Assembly (NCBI GenBank): GCA_022641775.1
Contig: JALCDS010000004.1
Location: 1 to 64,000, forward strand
DNA: 64,000 nt
Source: Clostridiaceae bacterium
GTDB taxonomy: Bacteria > Cyanobacteriota > Vampirovibrionia > Gastranaerophilales > Gastranaerophilaceae
Direction: 5' to 3'
Both the position numbers and the translations under genes were made by a program. The notes beneath the pieces are model-generated. The model worked only from the letters and a program-made list of their open reading frames with translations, had not been told where the DNA came from and did not search any database. Of this stretch, positions 17,918-26,930 are shown piece after piece (position 1 is the first letter of the stretch; every line of letters begins with the position of its first letter).

Positions 17918-18727
17918 TTAATCTAAAGATTTTTTATAAATTTCGTTTTTATTTACCCCATAAAGTGACGATAAAATTATCGAAATATCCTTTGCTCCAT
18001 AATTTTTATTTTTTAAAATTTTAATTTTATCGTCCATATCAACATTATCTGCAGAAGATTTTCTTCTATAAACCAATGCAACTATTTCACCTTTCAAAAT
18101 ATTTTTTTCAAAATATTTGATAACTTCGTCAACATTATCAATCACAACCTCTTCAAAAACTTTTGTCAGCTCCCTACCTACTGCAACCTTAGCCGTTGAA
18201 TCAAAATTTTTGATAACTTCTAAAGTATTCATAATCCGATTTGGAGAATCATAAAAAATCAAATCTGTATATTTGTAATAATCTAAAAGTTTTTCAATTT
18301 GTGTTTTTGTTTTAGGCAAAAATCCGACAAACGTAAAATCTTCACCCTCTCTTGGGACTTGGGATAAAAAGGTCGCAACAGCATTAGCTCCGGCAAGCGA
18401 AGTTACCTTATAGTTTCTCTTTTTCAATTCATCTACCAATACAACTCCAGGATCACAAAACAGTGGAGTTCCGGCATCAGAAACCAATGCCAGTTTCTTT
18501 CCTTCTTCTAAAATCTCCAAGATTTTTGATATACGTTCTTTTTCATTAAATTTGTGATAAGAAAAGCATTTCGTTTTGATATCATAGTGATTTAAAAGTT
18601 TTTGAGTAACTCTTGAATCTTCGCATGCAATCATGTCAACAGATTTTAGAACTTCTATTGCTCGAAGAGTTATATCCGACAAATTTCCAATCGGTGTCGG
18701 CACTACATATAAATCATATTCTTTCAT
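17918..18727 (-). CDS. rsmI: 16S rRNA (cytidine1402-2'-O)-methyltransferase RsmI
   Basis: A 269-residue tetrapyrrole-methylase-fold enzyme that 2'-O-methylates C1402 in the 16S rRNA decoding centre. Signatures are VVPTPIGNLSDITLRA at the start, ACEDSR, ALVSDAGTPLFCDPG, and FVGFLPK. It follows a small unknown gene by 11 nt on the same strand and stands upstream of the bamA group with about 100 nt between. Confidence 0.95.
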   Translation of the reverse strand: MKEYDLYVVPTPIGNLSDITLRAIEVLKSVDMIACEDSRVTQKLLNHYDIKTKCFSYHKFNEKERISKILEILEEGKKLALVSDAGTPLFCDPGVVLVDELKKRNYKVTSLAGANAVATFLSQVPREGEDFTFVGFLPKTKTQIEKLLDYYKYTDLIFYDSPNRIMNTLEVIKNFDSTAKVAVGRELTKVFEEVVIDNVDEVIKYFEKNILKGEIVALVYRRKSSADNVDMDDKIKILKNKNYGAKDISIILSSLYGVNKNEIYKKSLD

Positions 18728-18738
18728 TACTTCTCTTT

Positions 18739-19227
18739 TTAAAATCTTGCAACAGGGTATTTACTTATTTCGACAAAATAATTAGCTAAAACGCTGTAAC
18801 CTTGATTGATTTCACTAGAAACCACAGCATAACCTAACGAATCTAAAAATTTTAATTCTTTTGCTCTAATTCTTAAAATTGAATCAGAATCATTTTTTAA
18901 AGCTTCATTTTCAGATAATGACCAATTTCTTAATAATTCAAGTTCACGATACATATCTTCTTTTGTAGTGTATTCAAGTGTTTTAAAATTATATTTAGTT
19001 AAAATGGCTCTTTCAGAACTTGTAATACGCTGCATAACAGATTGGAACTTGTATATTTTCTTTATAATAATATAGTTATCAGCAATAGTTCTATGAGAAC
19101 CCGGCGTTTTGTGTCTTTCCAACATAGAGGCAAAAGAACATGACGAAAATGTCTCATTATCTTTTGAAAATGCACTCTTTGATGTGATACCAAAATCCGA
19201 TTTTCTATCTAAAATTGTAGTTTCCAA
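18739..19227 (-). CDS. Unknown 162-residue protein upstream of rsmI
   Basis: A soluble, mostly helical protein with no known motif. TTG at 19227 is chosen because AGGAG lies 8 nt upstream; the frame is open to 19293, but that stretch lacks a ribosome-binding site and reads as leader. The centre is helical (ITSSERAILTKYNFKTLEY, then EDMYRELELLRNWSLSE) and the C-terminus YFVEISKYPVARF is beta-like. It is cotranscribed with rsmI. No function can be assigned. Confidence 0.65.
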   Translation of the reverse strand: METTILDRKSDFGITSKSAFSKDNETFSSCSFASMLERHKTPGSHRTIADNYIIIKKIYKFQSVMQRITSSERAILTKYNFKTLEYTTKEDMYRELELLRNWSLSENEALKNDSDSILRIRAKELKFLDSLGYAVVSSEINQGYSVLANYFVEISKYPVARF

Positions 19228-19324
19228 TAGGGTAGCTCCTGTTTTTTTAATAATATAAACCGAAAATAAAATTTTTGTTACCCTTTTTGTCAATTTTTTT
19301 ACATGTGTTTACAAAATTTTAGAC

Positions 19325-19355
19325 AAAAAAAGTGAGAATCTTTTAAAATTCTCAC
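19325..19355 (-). terminator. Terminator of minCDE
   Basis: On the minus strand GTGAGAAT pairs with ATTCTCAC over a short AT loop and is followed by a run of seven T residues. It sits about 25 nt after minE. Confidence 0.88.
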
Positions 19356-19381
19356 ATACATTTTCCAATTATACATATATA

Positions 19382-20005
19382 TTATTTTTTGTTTTGTTTA
19401 TTCTTTGCTTTTTTCTTGTCTTCATTATCTGAAGTTTCATCTTCTGAGTCTTCTTCTACTTTATTATCAGAATCTTCATTCTCAGAATCATCTGAAGCTT
19501 CAGTATCCTCTTCATTGTCTTCATTATCAGATTGACTTCCTTCAGTTATTTCATCATCCGCATTGTCAGTTTCAGAGTCCTCATCTTCATCAGAATTTTC
19601 ATCGTCACCTTCATCTGTTTCAAAATCATCATCATCGTCATCTTCAGATGTTTTTTCAGCATCTTCTTTAGCCTTTTCAGCTTCTTGAGCTTTTATTGCA
19701 GCTTCAATTTCAGCCTCGTCTTTAGCTCTAATAACAGGGATTGACAATGCTAATGCCATTTGATCTCCATCTTGTTCCAGATTAAGCTCAAGCGCATCCT
19801 TATCCATTTCCAAATATTTTGATAACAAATCGATAAGTTCAGAACGCATTTTGTCTAATAATTCAGGTGTTAAATTTGTTCTATCTTGCATCAAAACTAC
19901 ACGTAATCTATTACATGCAATTTCTTTTGAATTTTCTTCTTCATTTTCAACCTTATGGAAAAAACCTACGACTTTGTTGTATAAATTAGTAAATAAATCG
20001 TTCAT
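19382..20005 (-). CDS. minE: MinE with a long acidic C-terminal tail
   Basis: Residues 1-92 are a normal MinE: an amphipathic membrane-targeting N-terminus (MNDLFTNLYNKVVGFF), the MinD-binding helix region (IACNRLRVVLMQDR) and the dimerisation domain (LELNLEQDGDQMALALSIPV). MinE releases MinD from the membrane by triggering its ATPase, so that FtsZ assembles at midcell. Residues 93-207 are an added tail of almost only Asp, Glu, Ser and Asn that ends in a short Lys-rich patch (KKKAKNKQNKK). MinE is usually about 90 residues. It is the third gene of minC-minD-minE, 1 nt after minD. Confidence 0.95.
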   Translation of the reverse strand: MNDLFTNLYNKVVGFFHKVENEEENSKEIACNRLRVVLMQDRTNLTPELLDKMRSELIDLLSKYLEMDKDALELNLEQDGDQMALALSIPVIRAKDEAEIEAAIKAQEAEKAKEDAEKTSEDDDDDDFETDEGDDENSDEDEDSETDNADDEITEGSQSDNEDNEEDTEASDDSENEDSDNKVEEDSEDETSDNEDKKKAKNKQNKK

Positions 20006-20006
20006 C

Positions 20007-20825
20007 TTATTTTTTCTCCTTTCCTACAAGGTGAGAGAAAAAACTTTTTACTTTTCCCATAAAACTGTTATCTTCTTCCAAATTCAAAAATGGAACTTCT
20101 TCGCCCATAATTCTTTTGGCAACATTCATATAAGCTTGTCCTGCAAGCGATTTTTCATCATTAACAATAGGTTCACCTTTGTTAGTTGATGTAATAATGC
20201 CTGTATCTTCAGGAATTATACCAATCAACTCTGCAGAAAGAATGTCTACTACTTCATCAACACTCATCATGTCGTTAGATTTGATAAGTTTTGGACGAAC
20301 TCTGTTCAATAATAAATGGTACGATTTAATTTCTTCTTTTGCTTCCAATAAACCGATAATTCTATCGGCATCACGGATTGCAGACATCTCAGGAGTAGTA
20401 ACAACTATTGCTTCACTTGCACCTGCAACTGCATTTTGAAATCCTTGCTCAATACCAGCCGGACAATCAACTAAAATAAAATCGAAATCTTTTTGAAGTC
20501 TTTCGCAAATATCTTTTAACTGTTCTTCTGTAACAGCTGTCTTATCTCTTGTTTGTGCTGCTGCAAGCAAACAAAGATTAGGGTTTTTCTTATCTTTTAC
20601 AAGTGCTTGTTTCAATTTGCATCGTTTCTCAACAACATCTACAATTGTGTAAACAATCCTATTTTCAAGTCCGAGAAGCAAATCAAGGTTTCTCAAACCT
20701 AAATCAGTATCAATCATAACAACTTTCTTACCGGCTTTTGCCAAAGCTGTTCCTATATTAGCGTTAGTGGTAGTTTTTCCAACCCCACCTTTGCCTGAAG
20801 TAATTACTATTACTCGACCGCTCAT
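20007..20825 (-). CDS. minD: Septum site-determining ATPase MinD
   Basis: A 272-residue ParA/MinD ATPase. It has the deviant Walker A SGKGGVGKTT, Walker A' and B (VMIDTDLGLRNLD, FILVDCPAGI), and a C-terminal amphipathic membrane helix (KVKSFFSHLVG). It binds the membrane in the ATP form and recruits MinC and MinE. A ribosome-binding site (AAGGAGAG) precedes the ATG. It is the second gene of the min operon. Confidence 0.97.
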   Translation of the reverse strand: MSGRVIVITSGKGGVGKTTTNANIGTALAKAGKKVVMIDTDLGLRNLDLLLGLENRIVYTIVDVVEKRCKLKQALVKDKKNPNLCLLAAAQTRDKTAVTEEQLKDICERLQKDFDFILVDCPAGIEQGFQNAVAGASEAIVVTTPEMSAIRDADRIIGLLEAKEEIKSYHLLLNRVRPKLIKSNDMMSVDEVVDILSAELIGIIPEDTGIITSTNKGEPIVNDEKSLAGQAYMNVAKRIMGEEVPFLNLEEDNSFMGKVKSFFSHLVGKEKK

Positions 20826-20857
20826 TAGTCTCTCCTTTATATTTCCTGTGTTAATCT

Positions 20858-21835
20858 TTAAACTTCATACAGTTTATGAATAACTATTTTTTTGTTACGC
20901 ATAACTGCTTCTTCCGGAACAAATGTATCCGTTTTTTGAACATACGGAATATTCGCAGTATCCGGTCTTCTTGCTAAAATATCGGCTATTCTCAACTGAA
21001 TAGGGTTCATTTTTAAAGCTCTTACTCTTGCATAAGTGTTTCCATCACAACCCGCGTGTGCAATTCCACCAAGGATTCCCCATACAGTTATGTCACCTGT
21101 TGCAATAATTTCAGAACCAGGGTTAACATCCCCAATTATTACAATGTTTCCTTCTGATTTCAAACTTTGTCCGGAACGCAATGTTCTTTGGATGTACAAT
21201 GTCGGAAGTTGTTCAGTTTCTTTTAAATGTTGTTTAATTTCCTCAGAAATTTCTTCCACACTGTCATCTTCTTTGATTTCAGATTCTATACTGTTAATAT
21301 CAATTTCAGCATCAATATTGTTGGCTTCTTCAATAACTTTATTGATTTCATCATGAGCTGCTTCCTGAGAAAAATCTTCATTCGCCTGAACAATTTTTTC
21401 TTCAGGTTCAATGACTTCTTTAGGTTCATTGATATCTTTATGCAAGTTAGAAATATCGGAAACGTCATCTCCGAAAATTTTATCTAAAGCAACTTCTAAT
21501 TCTTTATTAACTTCCGGTTTTACATTATCAAACGCAATAGTCGGAACTACATTTTCAATTTCAGCAGTATCAATACCCAATTCAGATGCCGATTGCAAAG
21601 TGAGTTTTGAAGAAGAACTTACTTTTTCAACATTTGAACCCATTGATTCTACCATAGCTTTTACACTCAATAGTTGAGTTCTATTCATTTCCAACGCACC
21701 TAGTTTCAAAAATACATCCTTACCTTGTGCATCAGGTAAATCTAAAATAGCGCTCAATTCACATATAACTTGAGAAGTCTTTTTTGCGTGGCTTACGTCA
21801 ACGATAAAGCCGTTCTCAACATATCCCTTTTCCAT
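20858..21835 (-). CDS. minC: Septum site-determining protein MinC
   Basis: A 325-residue inhibitor of FtsZ assembly. Residues 1-95 form the N-terminal domain (GFIVDVSHAKKTSQVICEL), residues 96-210 are a long acidic linker, and residues 212-325 form the C-terminal beta-helix that binds MinD (RSGQSLKSEGNIVIIGDVNP, ATGDITVWGILGGIAHAG). The start at 21835 follows AAAGGG; an upstream extension to 21901 covers the promoter region and is rejected. The linker is much longer than in E. coli MinC (231 residues in total). Confidence 0.95.
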   Translation of the reverse strand: MEKGYVENGFIVDVSHAKKTSQVICELSAILDLPDAQGKDVFLKLGALEMNRTQLLSVKAMVESMGSNVEKVSSSSKLTLQSASELGIDTAEIENVVPTIAFDNVKPEVNKELEVALDKIFGDDVSDISNLHKDINEPKEVIEPEEKIVQANEDFSQEAAHDEINKVIEEANNIDAEIDINSIESEIKEDDSVEEISEEIKQHLKETEQLPTLYIQRTLRSGQSLKSEGNIVIIGDVNPGSEIIATGDITVWGILGGIAHAGCDGNTYARVRALKMNPIQLRIADILARRPDTANIPYVQKTDTFVPEEAVMRNKKIVIHKLYEV

Positions 21836-21872
21836 GTTTCCCTTTCTGATATAAAAAGTCTGTAATATCATG

Positions 21873-21901
21873 ACCATACACAAAACATGCTTTTTCTTCA
21901 A
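21873..21901 (-). promoter_or_regulatory. Putative promoter of minCDE
   Basis: Minus strand: TTGAAG at 21901-21896, a 17-bp spacer, TATGGT at 21878-21873. It gives a leader of about 30 nt before minC. Confidence 0.55.
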
Positions 21902-21915
21902 TATTTTATTGAGAA

Positions 21916-21945
21916 TTGTAATATTTTAGAAATTTGTAGTAAAAT
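21916..21945 (+). promoter_or_regulatory. Promoter giving a leaderless GT9 transcript
   Basis: TTGTAA at 21916-21921, an 18-bp spacer, TAAAAT at 21940-21945; the ATG at 21952 is 6 nt further on, so transcription would start at the start codon. No Shine-Dalgarno sequence is present. Confidence 0.6.
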
Positions 21946-21951
21946 AATCTT

Positions 21952-22947
21952 ATGGAAAATTACAAAAACATTTTAGCAATAAATTTTGGAGGAATCGGAG
22001 ATGAAATCTTCTTTTTACCTTCTTTGATTTCCCTTAAAAAAGAATATCCGAATTCAAAGATAACTCTTGCACTTGAACCCAGAAGTAAAAGTGTAAAAGA
22101 TTTAACAGATATTATAGATGATTTATTTTTAATAGATATAAAAGGGGAAAATAAGTATTTTGAACTTTTAAAATTGATTCATTTAGCACAAAAAGGTCAT
22201 TTCGATTTAGTTATATCTTCAGGCGGGAACAAACTTATAAGTATGTTACTGTTTTTGACAGGTATCAAAGAACGTTACGGATATAACACCGGAATATTGA
22301 GTCAAAAGTTATTGACACAAGCTATAAAATTGAATAAAAATCAATACGCTTGTGCAATGTATCATGATTTGGTCACCCCAATAACTAAACACAAAACGGA
22401 ATTACCTGAAATTAATATTCCACAGCAAGAAAAGATACCGAATTCTGTACTTATCCATCCGGGCGTGAGCAAAATGAGTGTAAACAAAGGTATGACAAAA
22501 ACTGTCACTCCTGACATTTGGGCAGATACAGTAAAATTACTTCTTGAAAAAGGAAAACACGTAATTCTTGCAGGCGGCCCGGATGACAAAGAAGTTATTG
22601 AAAGTATCTTGAAAAAAGTTGATGGATTGGATAATTTTGAAAATTATTACGGTAAAACAAAGAGCTTAAAAGATTTAGGAATATTAATAGGTAAAGCAGA
22701 AAAATTTATTTGTTCTGATTCTGCACCATTACATGTTGGAATTGCAATGAAAACGCAAACCTACGCAATATTTGGACCAACAGATGATAAAAGACTTATT
22801 CCACAAAAACCTTTTGTAAAAGCCATAAAAGCAATGGACAAATGTCCGATTAAACCATGTTTATGGGAGCACAGACAAACCACTTGTGACACATTGGATT
22901 GCCTGAAAATTTCAGCACAAGACATCGTCAATTGTGTTCTTGGTTAA
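21952..22947 (+). CDS. Glycosyltransferase family 9 (heptosyltransferase-like)
   Basis: A 331-residue GT-B protein of the ADP-heptose:LPS heptosyltransferase group. Signatures: an N-terminal INFGGIGDEIFFLPSL, a middle LIHPG (SVLIHPGVSK), and the C-terminal nucleotide-sugar site CSDSAPLHVGIAM with YAIFGPTD. It would add a sugar to the lipid A core or another surface glycan at the inner membrane. The C-terminus has several Cys residues (MDKCPIKPCLW). It stands alone between the divergent min operon and the convergent ftsZ. Confidence 0.88.
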   Translation: MENYKNILAINFGGIGDEIFFLPSLISLKKEYPNSKITLALEPRSKSVKDLTDIIDDLFLIDIKGENKYFELLKLIHLAQKGHFDLVISSGGNKLISMLLFLTGIKERYGYNTGILSQKLLTQAIKLNKNQYACAMYHDLVTPITKHKTELPEINIPQQEKIPNSVLIHPGVSKMSVNKGMTKTVTPDIWADTVKLLLEKGKHVILAGGPDDKEVIESILKKVDGLDNFENYYGKTKSLKDLGILIGKAEKFICSDSAPLHVGIAMKTQTYAIFGPTDDKRLIPQKPFVKAIKAMDKCPIKPCLWEHRQTTCDTLDCLKISAQDIVNCVLG

Positions 22948-22969
22948 ATAAAGTAATAAAATTAGAAAA

Positions 22970-23000
22970 TAAAAAAGACGTCATTTCTGACGTCTTTTAA
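22970..23000. terminator. Bidirectional terminator between GT9 and ftsZ
   Basis: AAAAGACGTCA (22973-22983) pairs with TGACGTCTTTT (22988-22998) around a TTTC loop, with A- and T-runs on both flanks. It serves the plus-strand GT9 gene and the minus-strand ftsZ. Confidence 0.9.
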
Positions 23001-23075
23001 TCTTTTTCCAGCTTTCTTGTTATTTATTGCAAAACTTCGCGCTTCTTACTCGTTCGCGCTCTACGAGATTTCACA

Positions 23076-24320
23076 TTATTTCTTCAAGAAATCAGGTATT
23101 TCAATATTTGTAAAGTTTGTGCTTGTTAACCCCGGAACTTCTGATTTTGGAGCTTCTGGAGTTTGTGCAGGAGAAATTGTCTTATTTACTTCAGGAGCAG
23201 GAGCTGATGAAGAATTATTTCCGAATGTTCCTGCAAAGAAATCAGCAGCATTTAATTGTTTTGTATCTGTTAGTTTCTTTGAAGCAAGCGTACCTTCACT
23301 TTTCATTTCAAAACCTGTTGCAATAACAGTAACTTGAATTTCACCTTGAATATTTTCATTAACAGCTGTACCGATAATAACAGTAGCATCATCAAGAACT
23401 GCATCGTGAATAATATTTGCAGCATCTGTAATTTCATGAAGTGTCATATCAGCACCACCTGTAATATTAACAATTACACCGGATGCACCATTAATTGATG
23501 TTTCAAGCAATTGAGAGTTGATTGCGAATTGAGCAGCTTTAACAGCTCTGCCTTCACCTTGAGCTCTGCCGATACCCATCAAGGCTGAACCTGATGACAT
23601 CATAACGTTCTTAACATCGGCAAAGTCAACATTTATCAATCCGGGAACTGTAATGATATCAGATATACCTTGAACACCTCTGAATAAAACTTCATCTACA
23701 ATAATGAATGATTCAGCAAGAGATACTTGTCTATCAACAACTTGAAGAAGTTTGTCGTTTGGAACAACGATAATTGCATCAACGGCTTCTTTCAATTTAT
23801 CAAGACCTTGAGAAGCTTGGTTCATTCTCTTCTTACCTTCAAAAGAGAACGGCTTTGTAACAACTGCAATTGTTAAAATGCCAAGTTCTTTAGCAATTTT
23901 TGCAATAACAGGAGCAGCACCGGTACCTGTACCACCACCCATTCCGGCAGTAATAAATACCATATCAGCGCCATCTAAAGCTTCTGTAATTTCTTGTTGA
24001 GCTTCTTCTGCAGCCTTTTCACCAACTGTAGGATCTCCGCCGGCACCAAGACCAGCTGTAGATTTTGAACCTAATTGAATTTTGTTATCAGTTTGACCAA
24101 AGTTTAAAACTTGTAAATCTGTGTTCATCAACCAGAATTCAACACCTGATAAACCTGATTTAATCATTCGATTAACGGCATTTCCACCGCCACCGCCTAC
24201 ACCGATTACCTTAATCTTTGTAGGACTTACCGGAGCTCTATAGCTTGAATCCGAAGTTGCTGAATTACTTGTTGTCGTTTCATCTTTCTTTGAGAAGATA
24301 TCTGATACAAAATTTTCCAC
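23076..24320 (-). CDS. ftsZ: Cell division protein FtsZ
   Basis: A 414-residue tubulin-like GTPase that builds the cytokinetic ring. After a 32-residue N-terminal extension comes [16 protein letters not shown], then the tubulin signature [13 protein letters not shown] and the T7 loop [12 protein letters not shown]. The C-terminal linker is Ser/Pro/Ala-rich, and the conserved tail ends IEIPDFLKK, which docks FtsA/SepF/MinC-type partners. It starts with GTG, preceded by AGAGGT. It is monocistronic with its own promoter. Confidence 0.98.
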   Translation of the reverse strand: MENFVSDIFSKKDETTTSNSATSDSSYRAPVSPTKIKVIGVGGGGGNAVNRMIKSGLSGVEFWLMNTDLQVLNFGQTDNKIQLGSKSTAGLGAGGDPTVGEKAAEEAQQEITEALDGADMVFITAGMGGGTGTGAAPVIAKIAKELGILTIAVVTKPFSFEGKKRMNQASQGLDKLKEAVDAIIVVPNDKLLQVVDRQVSLAESFIIVDEVLFRGVQGISDIITVPGLINVDFADVKNVMMSSGSALMGIGRAQGEGRAVKAAQFAINSQLLETSINGASGVIVNITGGADMTLHEITDAANIIHDAVLDDATVIIGTAVNENIQGEIQVTVIATGFEMKSEGTLASKKLTDTKQLNAADFFAGTFGNNSSSAPAPEVNKTISPAQTPEAPKSEVPGLTSTNFTNIEIPDFLKK

Positions 24321-24390
24321 TTTTTTACCTCTTTATACTTATATTTTACTTATTTTAGAGCCAGTTCGTTCATTAACCCAACTGTATAGC

Positions 24391-24419
24391 TTTATAATAT
24401 ACTAACATACTATTTGAAA
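24391..24419 (-). promoter_or_regulatory. Putative promoter of ftsZ
   Basis: Minus strand: TTTCAA at 24419-24414, a 17-bp spacer, TATAAA at 24396-24391, giving a leader of about 65 nt that can form a small CAGTT/AACTG hairpin. Confidence 0.6.
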
Positions 24420-24506
24420 TAGGAAAAAAGTACAAGAAATTATTTAATAATTATGAACAAATATTAATAATATTATACTTTAATTTTCATTATAGCTTTA
24501 ATAAAG

Positions 24507-24535
24507 AAATGCACTTCCAATTGGAAAGTGCATTT
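24507..24535 (-). terminator. Terminator hairpin after the 24559-25464 gene
   Basis: AAATGCACTT pairs with AAGTGCATTT around CCAATTGG with one bulged A, and a T-rich stretch follows on the minus strand. Confidence 0.75.
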
Positions 24536-24558
24536 CAACTTTTAAACTGTAATATTTA

Positions 24559-25464
24559 CTATTTAGAAGCTTCAGCAATACCATCCGCGCTGACAGTTGC
24601 AACCGGTTTAGCAATTGGTTCACCTTTTTTACGGCCTAACATTCCCTTTAAAGATTCCATTACACTATCTAAAACTTCGCCCATTTTGCCTTTCATATCG
24701 CCGGTTTTACCCAAAGTTTCATCTAAAAGGGCCAACACATTTTCCCTTACACCTGAAGTTTTATCCATAAGTGCACTTACAAATGCTTTACATTTTTCGT
24801 CATCTTTCAAAATATTTATAAATCTATCAACATGTTGATCAGCTTTATCTAGTTCAGGACTAACTTTTTCAGAAATTTTATCAAAAGTTTCAAGAATTTT
24901 ACCTCCAAAAACTGAATATTTATCTGTCAATTGAGCAACAAATTCTTTTAATTTGGCATCATCTTTAAGCGTTCCTAAAATTCTATCTACATATTCATTA
25001 ACATTTTTTATTTCGGGTTTAACTTTACCGGCAATATCACTAACAGAAGATTCAATAGAAGTAACAACCGGCGCAATTCTTTGTGCAAATTCTTTTATTT
25101 TCAATTTGTCATTAACGTCACTGACTGTGTCAACAATACCTTTGATTTTGGGCATAAGCTCTTTGGCTTCCTTTGTAATACCGTTTACTTTATGTAAGGC
25201 AATCCCAGAAGCTGCTAATGCAGCAATACCAGTAGCGCCGGCAACAATGCCTGCTGTTTTTGCTGTTTTAGAATTATTTTCTATTCTATCCAATTGAGAA
25301 GAAGAACTTGCTGTTGCAACATCTTTAGTTTCCGGTTTTGATTCTTCTTTTACGGGTTCCGGTTTTACTTCTTGAACTTGGTTTTGACCATAACTTTGAG
25401 GTTTAGTCAAAATATTATTATCTCCTGAAAAATTAACCATTGGTCTTATTGCTGAAATTGCCAT
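24559..25464 (-). CDS. Single-TM helical repeat protein with NFSG N-terminus, unknown
   Basis: A 301-residue protein that starts MAISAIRPMVNFSGD, followed by a Pro/Glu/Lys-rich spacer, one hydrophobic segment (AGIVAGATGIAALAASGIAL, about residues 70-90) and a long helical region. Two copies of a unit are visible: VKPEIKNVNEYVDRILGTLK with KEFVAQLTDK, and VSPELDKADQHVDRFINILK with KAFVSALMDK, about 55 residues apart. The end is GRKKGEPIAKPV. It may be an apolipoprotein- or spacer-like helical protein anchored in a membrane. Family unknown. An AAAGG site precedes the ATG. Confidence 0.65.
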   Translation of the reverse strand: MAISAIRPMVNFSGDNNILTKPQSYGQNQVQEVKPEPVKEESKPETKDVATASSSSQLDRIENNSKTAKTAGIVAGATGIAALAASGIALHKVNGITKEAKELMPKIKGIVDTVSDVNDKLKIKEFAQRIAPVVTSIESSVSDIAGKVKPEIKNVNEYVDRILGTLKDDAKLKEFVAQLTDKYSVFGGKILETFDKISEKVSPELDKADQHVDRFINILKDDEKCKAFVSALMDKTSGVRENVLALLDETLGKTGDMKGKMGEVLDSVMESLKGMLGRKKGEPIAKPVATVSADGIAEASK

Positions 25465-25567
25465 ATTAATAAATACCTTTCTACATTTCTACACAATTTT
25501 ATTAAGAAAAAAGGCTTTAATAAATTGACCAAATTACAGTATTCATTTACAAAACTTAATAATAATA

Positions 25568-26368
25568 TTATTTTTCACAGACAGGAGAAACACTCCAATG
25601 GAGCTTGTTTCTCAAAACATTATAAAATCCGCCATCTTTTAACAAAGCAAGTCTTGCAACATACTCTGATTTATTTATATGAATTTCATTTTCAAATTCA
25701 TAAAAAGATTGACCATCACAAGATGCAACATATTTAGCTTCCGCAGAGCAAGCACAAATTGTAAGCTCTTCACTATCAGGAATCACAAGAGGTCTGGCTG
25801 AAAGAGTATGCGGACAAATAGGAATAATTACAAATGCATTCAAATTCGGAGATAAAATAGGTCCTCCTGCAGAAAGCCCGTATGCCGTAGAACCTGTTGG
25901 GGTTGAAACAATTATGCCGTCTGCCAAATAATTACAAATGAATTCTCCATTTATTTTTAACGCAAATTTTGAAGTTCTGCCAGTCATTGTACCCTTAATT
26001 ACAATATCATTAAGTGCCAAAAATTTTCCGCTCTGAAGCATAATTCTATTCTGTACTTCATAATCTTCTGCTAAAACTTTATCAACAGATTTTTCTATAT
26101 CTTCTTTTGATGATTGAGAAAGAAACCCCAATCGACCCAAATTTATTCCAAAAATTACAGTTTCACCTTTTGAATAAAACCTGGCAGCCTTTAAAATAGT
26201 ACCATCTCCGCCAATTACAAAAACAAAATCAAAACCCTTTTTCATATTATCAATATCAATAACTTCAAAATCCACAGCTTTTTTTTCAAGAATTGATTTT
26301 AAATTATTCTTGACATCATTAGAATTTTCAATTGTTTTGTTATAACAAATTGCAAATTTTTTACTCAT
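25568..26368 (-). CDS. nadK: NAD kinase
   Basis: A 266-residue enzyme that phosphorylates NAD to NADP. Motifs: FVIGGDGTILKAAR, GINLGRLGFLSQ, STPTGSTAYGLSAGGPILSP and PICPHTLSARPLV. ATG at 26368 is chosen; TATATT lies 6 nt upstream and no Shine-Dalgarno is seen, so it may be leaderless. It lies right after the terminator of the ribosomal cluster and has its own -10 box. Confidence 0.95.
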   Translation of the reverse strand: MSKKFAICYNKTIENSNDVKNNLKSILEKKAVDFEVIDIDNMKKGFDFVFVIGGDGTILKAARFYSKGETVIFGINLGRLGFLSQSSKEDIEKSVDKVLAEDYEVQNRIMLQSGKFLALNDIVIKGTMTGRTSKFALKINGEFICNYLADGIIVSTPTGSTAYGLSAGGPILSPNLNAFVIIPICPHTLSARPLVIPDSEELTICACSAEAKYVASCDGQSFYEFENEIHINKSEYVARLALLKDGGFYNVLRNKLHWSVSPVCEK

Positions 26369-26385
26369 AAAGCAAATATACCACA

Positions 26386-26422
26386 AAAAAATGAGACTGA
26401 TAAAATACCAATCTCATTTTTA
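26386..26422 (-). terminator. Terminator of the ribosomal protein cluster
   Basis: On the minus strand AAAAATGAGA pairs with TCTCATTTTT and is followed by a run of seven T residues, about 25 nt after rplR. It directly abuts the -10 box of nadK (26380-26375). Confidence 0.85.
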
Positions 26423-26444
26423 AATAAATTGTTCTGGTTTTGAA

Positions 26445-26813
26445 CTAGAATTGAAGACCTGCTTCACGAGCTGCATCAGCCAAAGCTTGAACACGACCGT
26501 GATACAAGAATCCTCCTCTGTCAAATACAACACATTCAACACCTGCTTTTTTAGCTTTTTGAGCAATTGTTGTTCCAACAAGTTTTGCAGCTTCAATATT
26601 ACCACCATGTGACAATTTTTCTCTCAAATCCTTGTCATTTGATGATGATGATGCGATTGTAACTTTGTTTACATCATCAATCAATTGAGCATAAATGTGT
26701 TTTGTACTTCTATAAACTGCCAATCTTGGAAATTCAGCTGTTCCTGACAACTTTACTCTCAAAGATTGATGTCTTTTTTGTACTTTTGGTTTTCTGATTT
26801 CTTGTTTAATCAT
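26445..26813 (-). CDS. rplR: 50S ribosomal protein L18
   Basis: A 122-residue 5S rRNA-binding protein. [18 protein letters not shown] and the C-terminal [24 protein letters not shown] are diagnostic. The start at 26813 follows AAAGGA. It is the last gene of the cluster: rpsE, rpmD, rplO and secY, which normally follow, are absent and a terminator comes instead. Confidence 0.97.
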   Translation of the reverse strand: MIKQEIRKPKVQKRHQSLRVKLSGTAEFPRLAVYRSTKHIYAQLIDDVNKVTIASSSSNDKDLREKLSHGGNIEAAKLVGTTIAQKAKKAGVECVVFDRGGFLYHGRVQALADAAREAGLQF

Positions 26814-26930
26814 TTTGATTTTCCTTTCTTTACCCAAACTTGCTTGATACCACTCAAGAGTTTATACGGGCTTTTTTGTTTTGCTATTTATATGGTAATT
26901 TTCATTTACAAACCGACAACGGTTTACGCA

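Noticed and set aside
19405-19744. Plus-strand ORFs rich in His, Leu, Phe and Ile opposite minE
   Set aside because: They are the reverse complement of the acidic GAT/GAA-rich MinE tail and have no ribosome-binding site or coding signs.
24321-24506. Hidden small gene between ftsZ and the 24559 gene
   Set aside because: The stretch is AT-rich, with the ftsZ promoter and no ORF with a ribosome-binding site.
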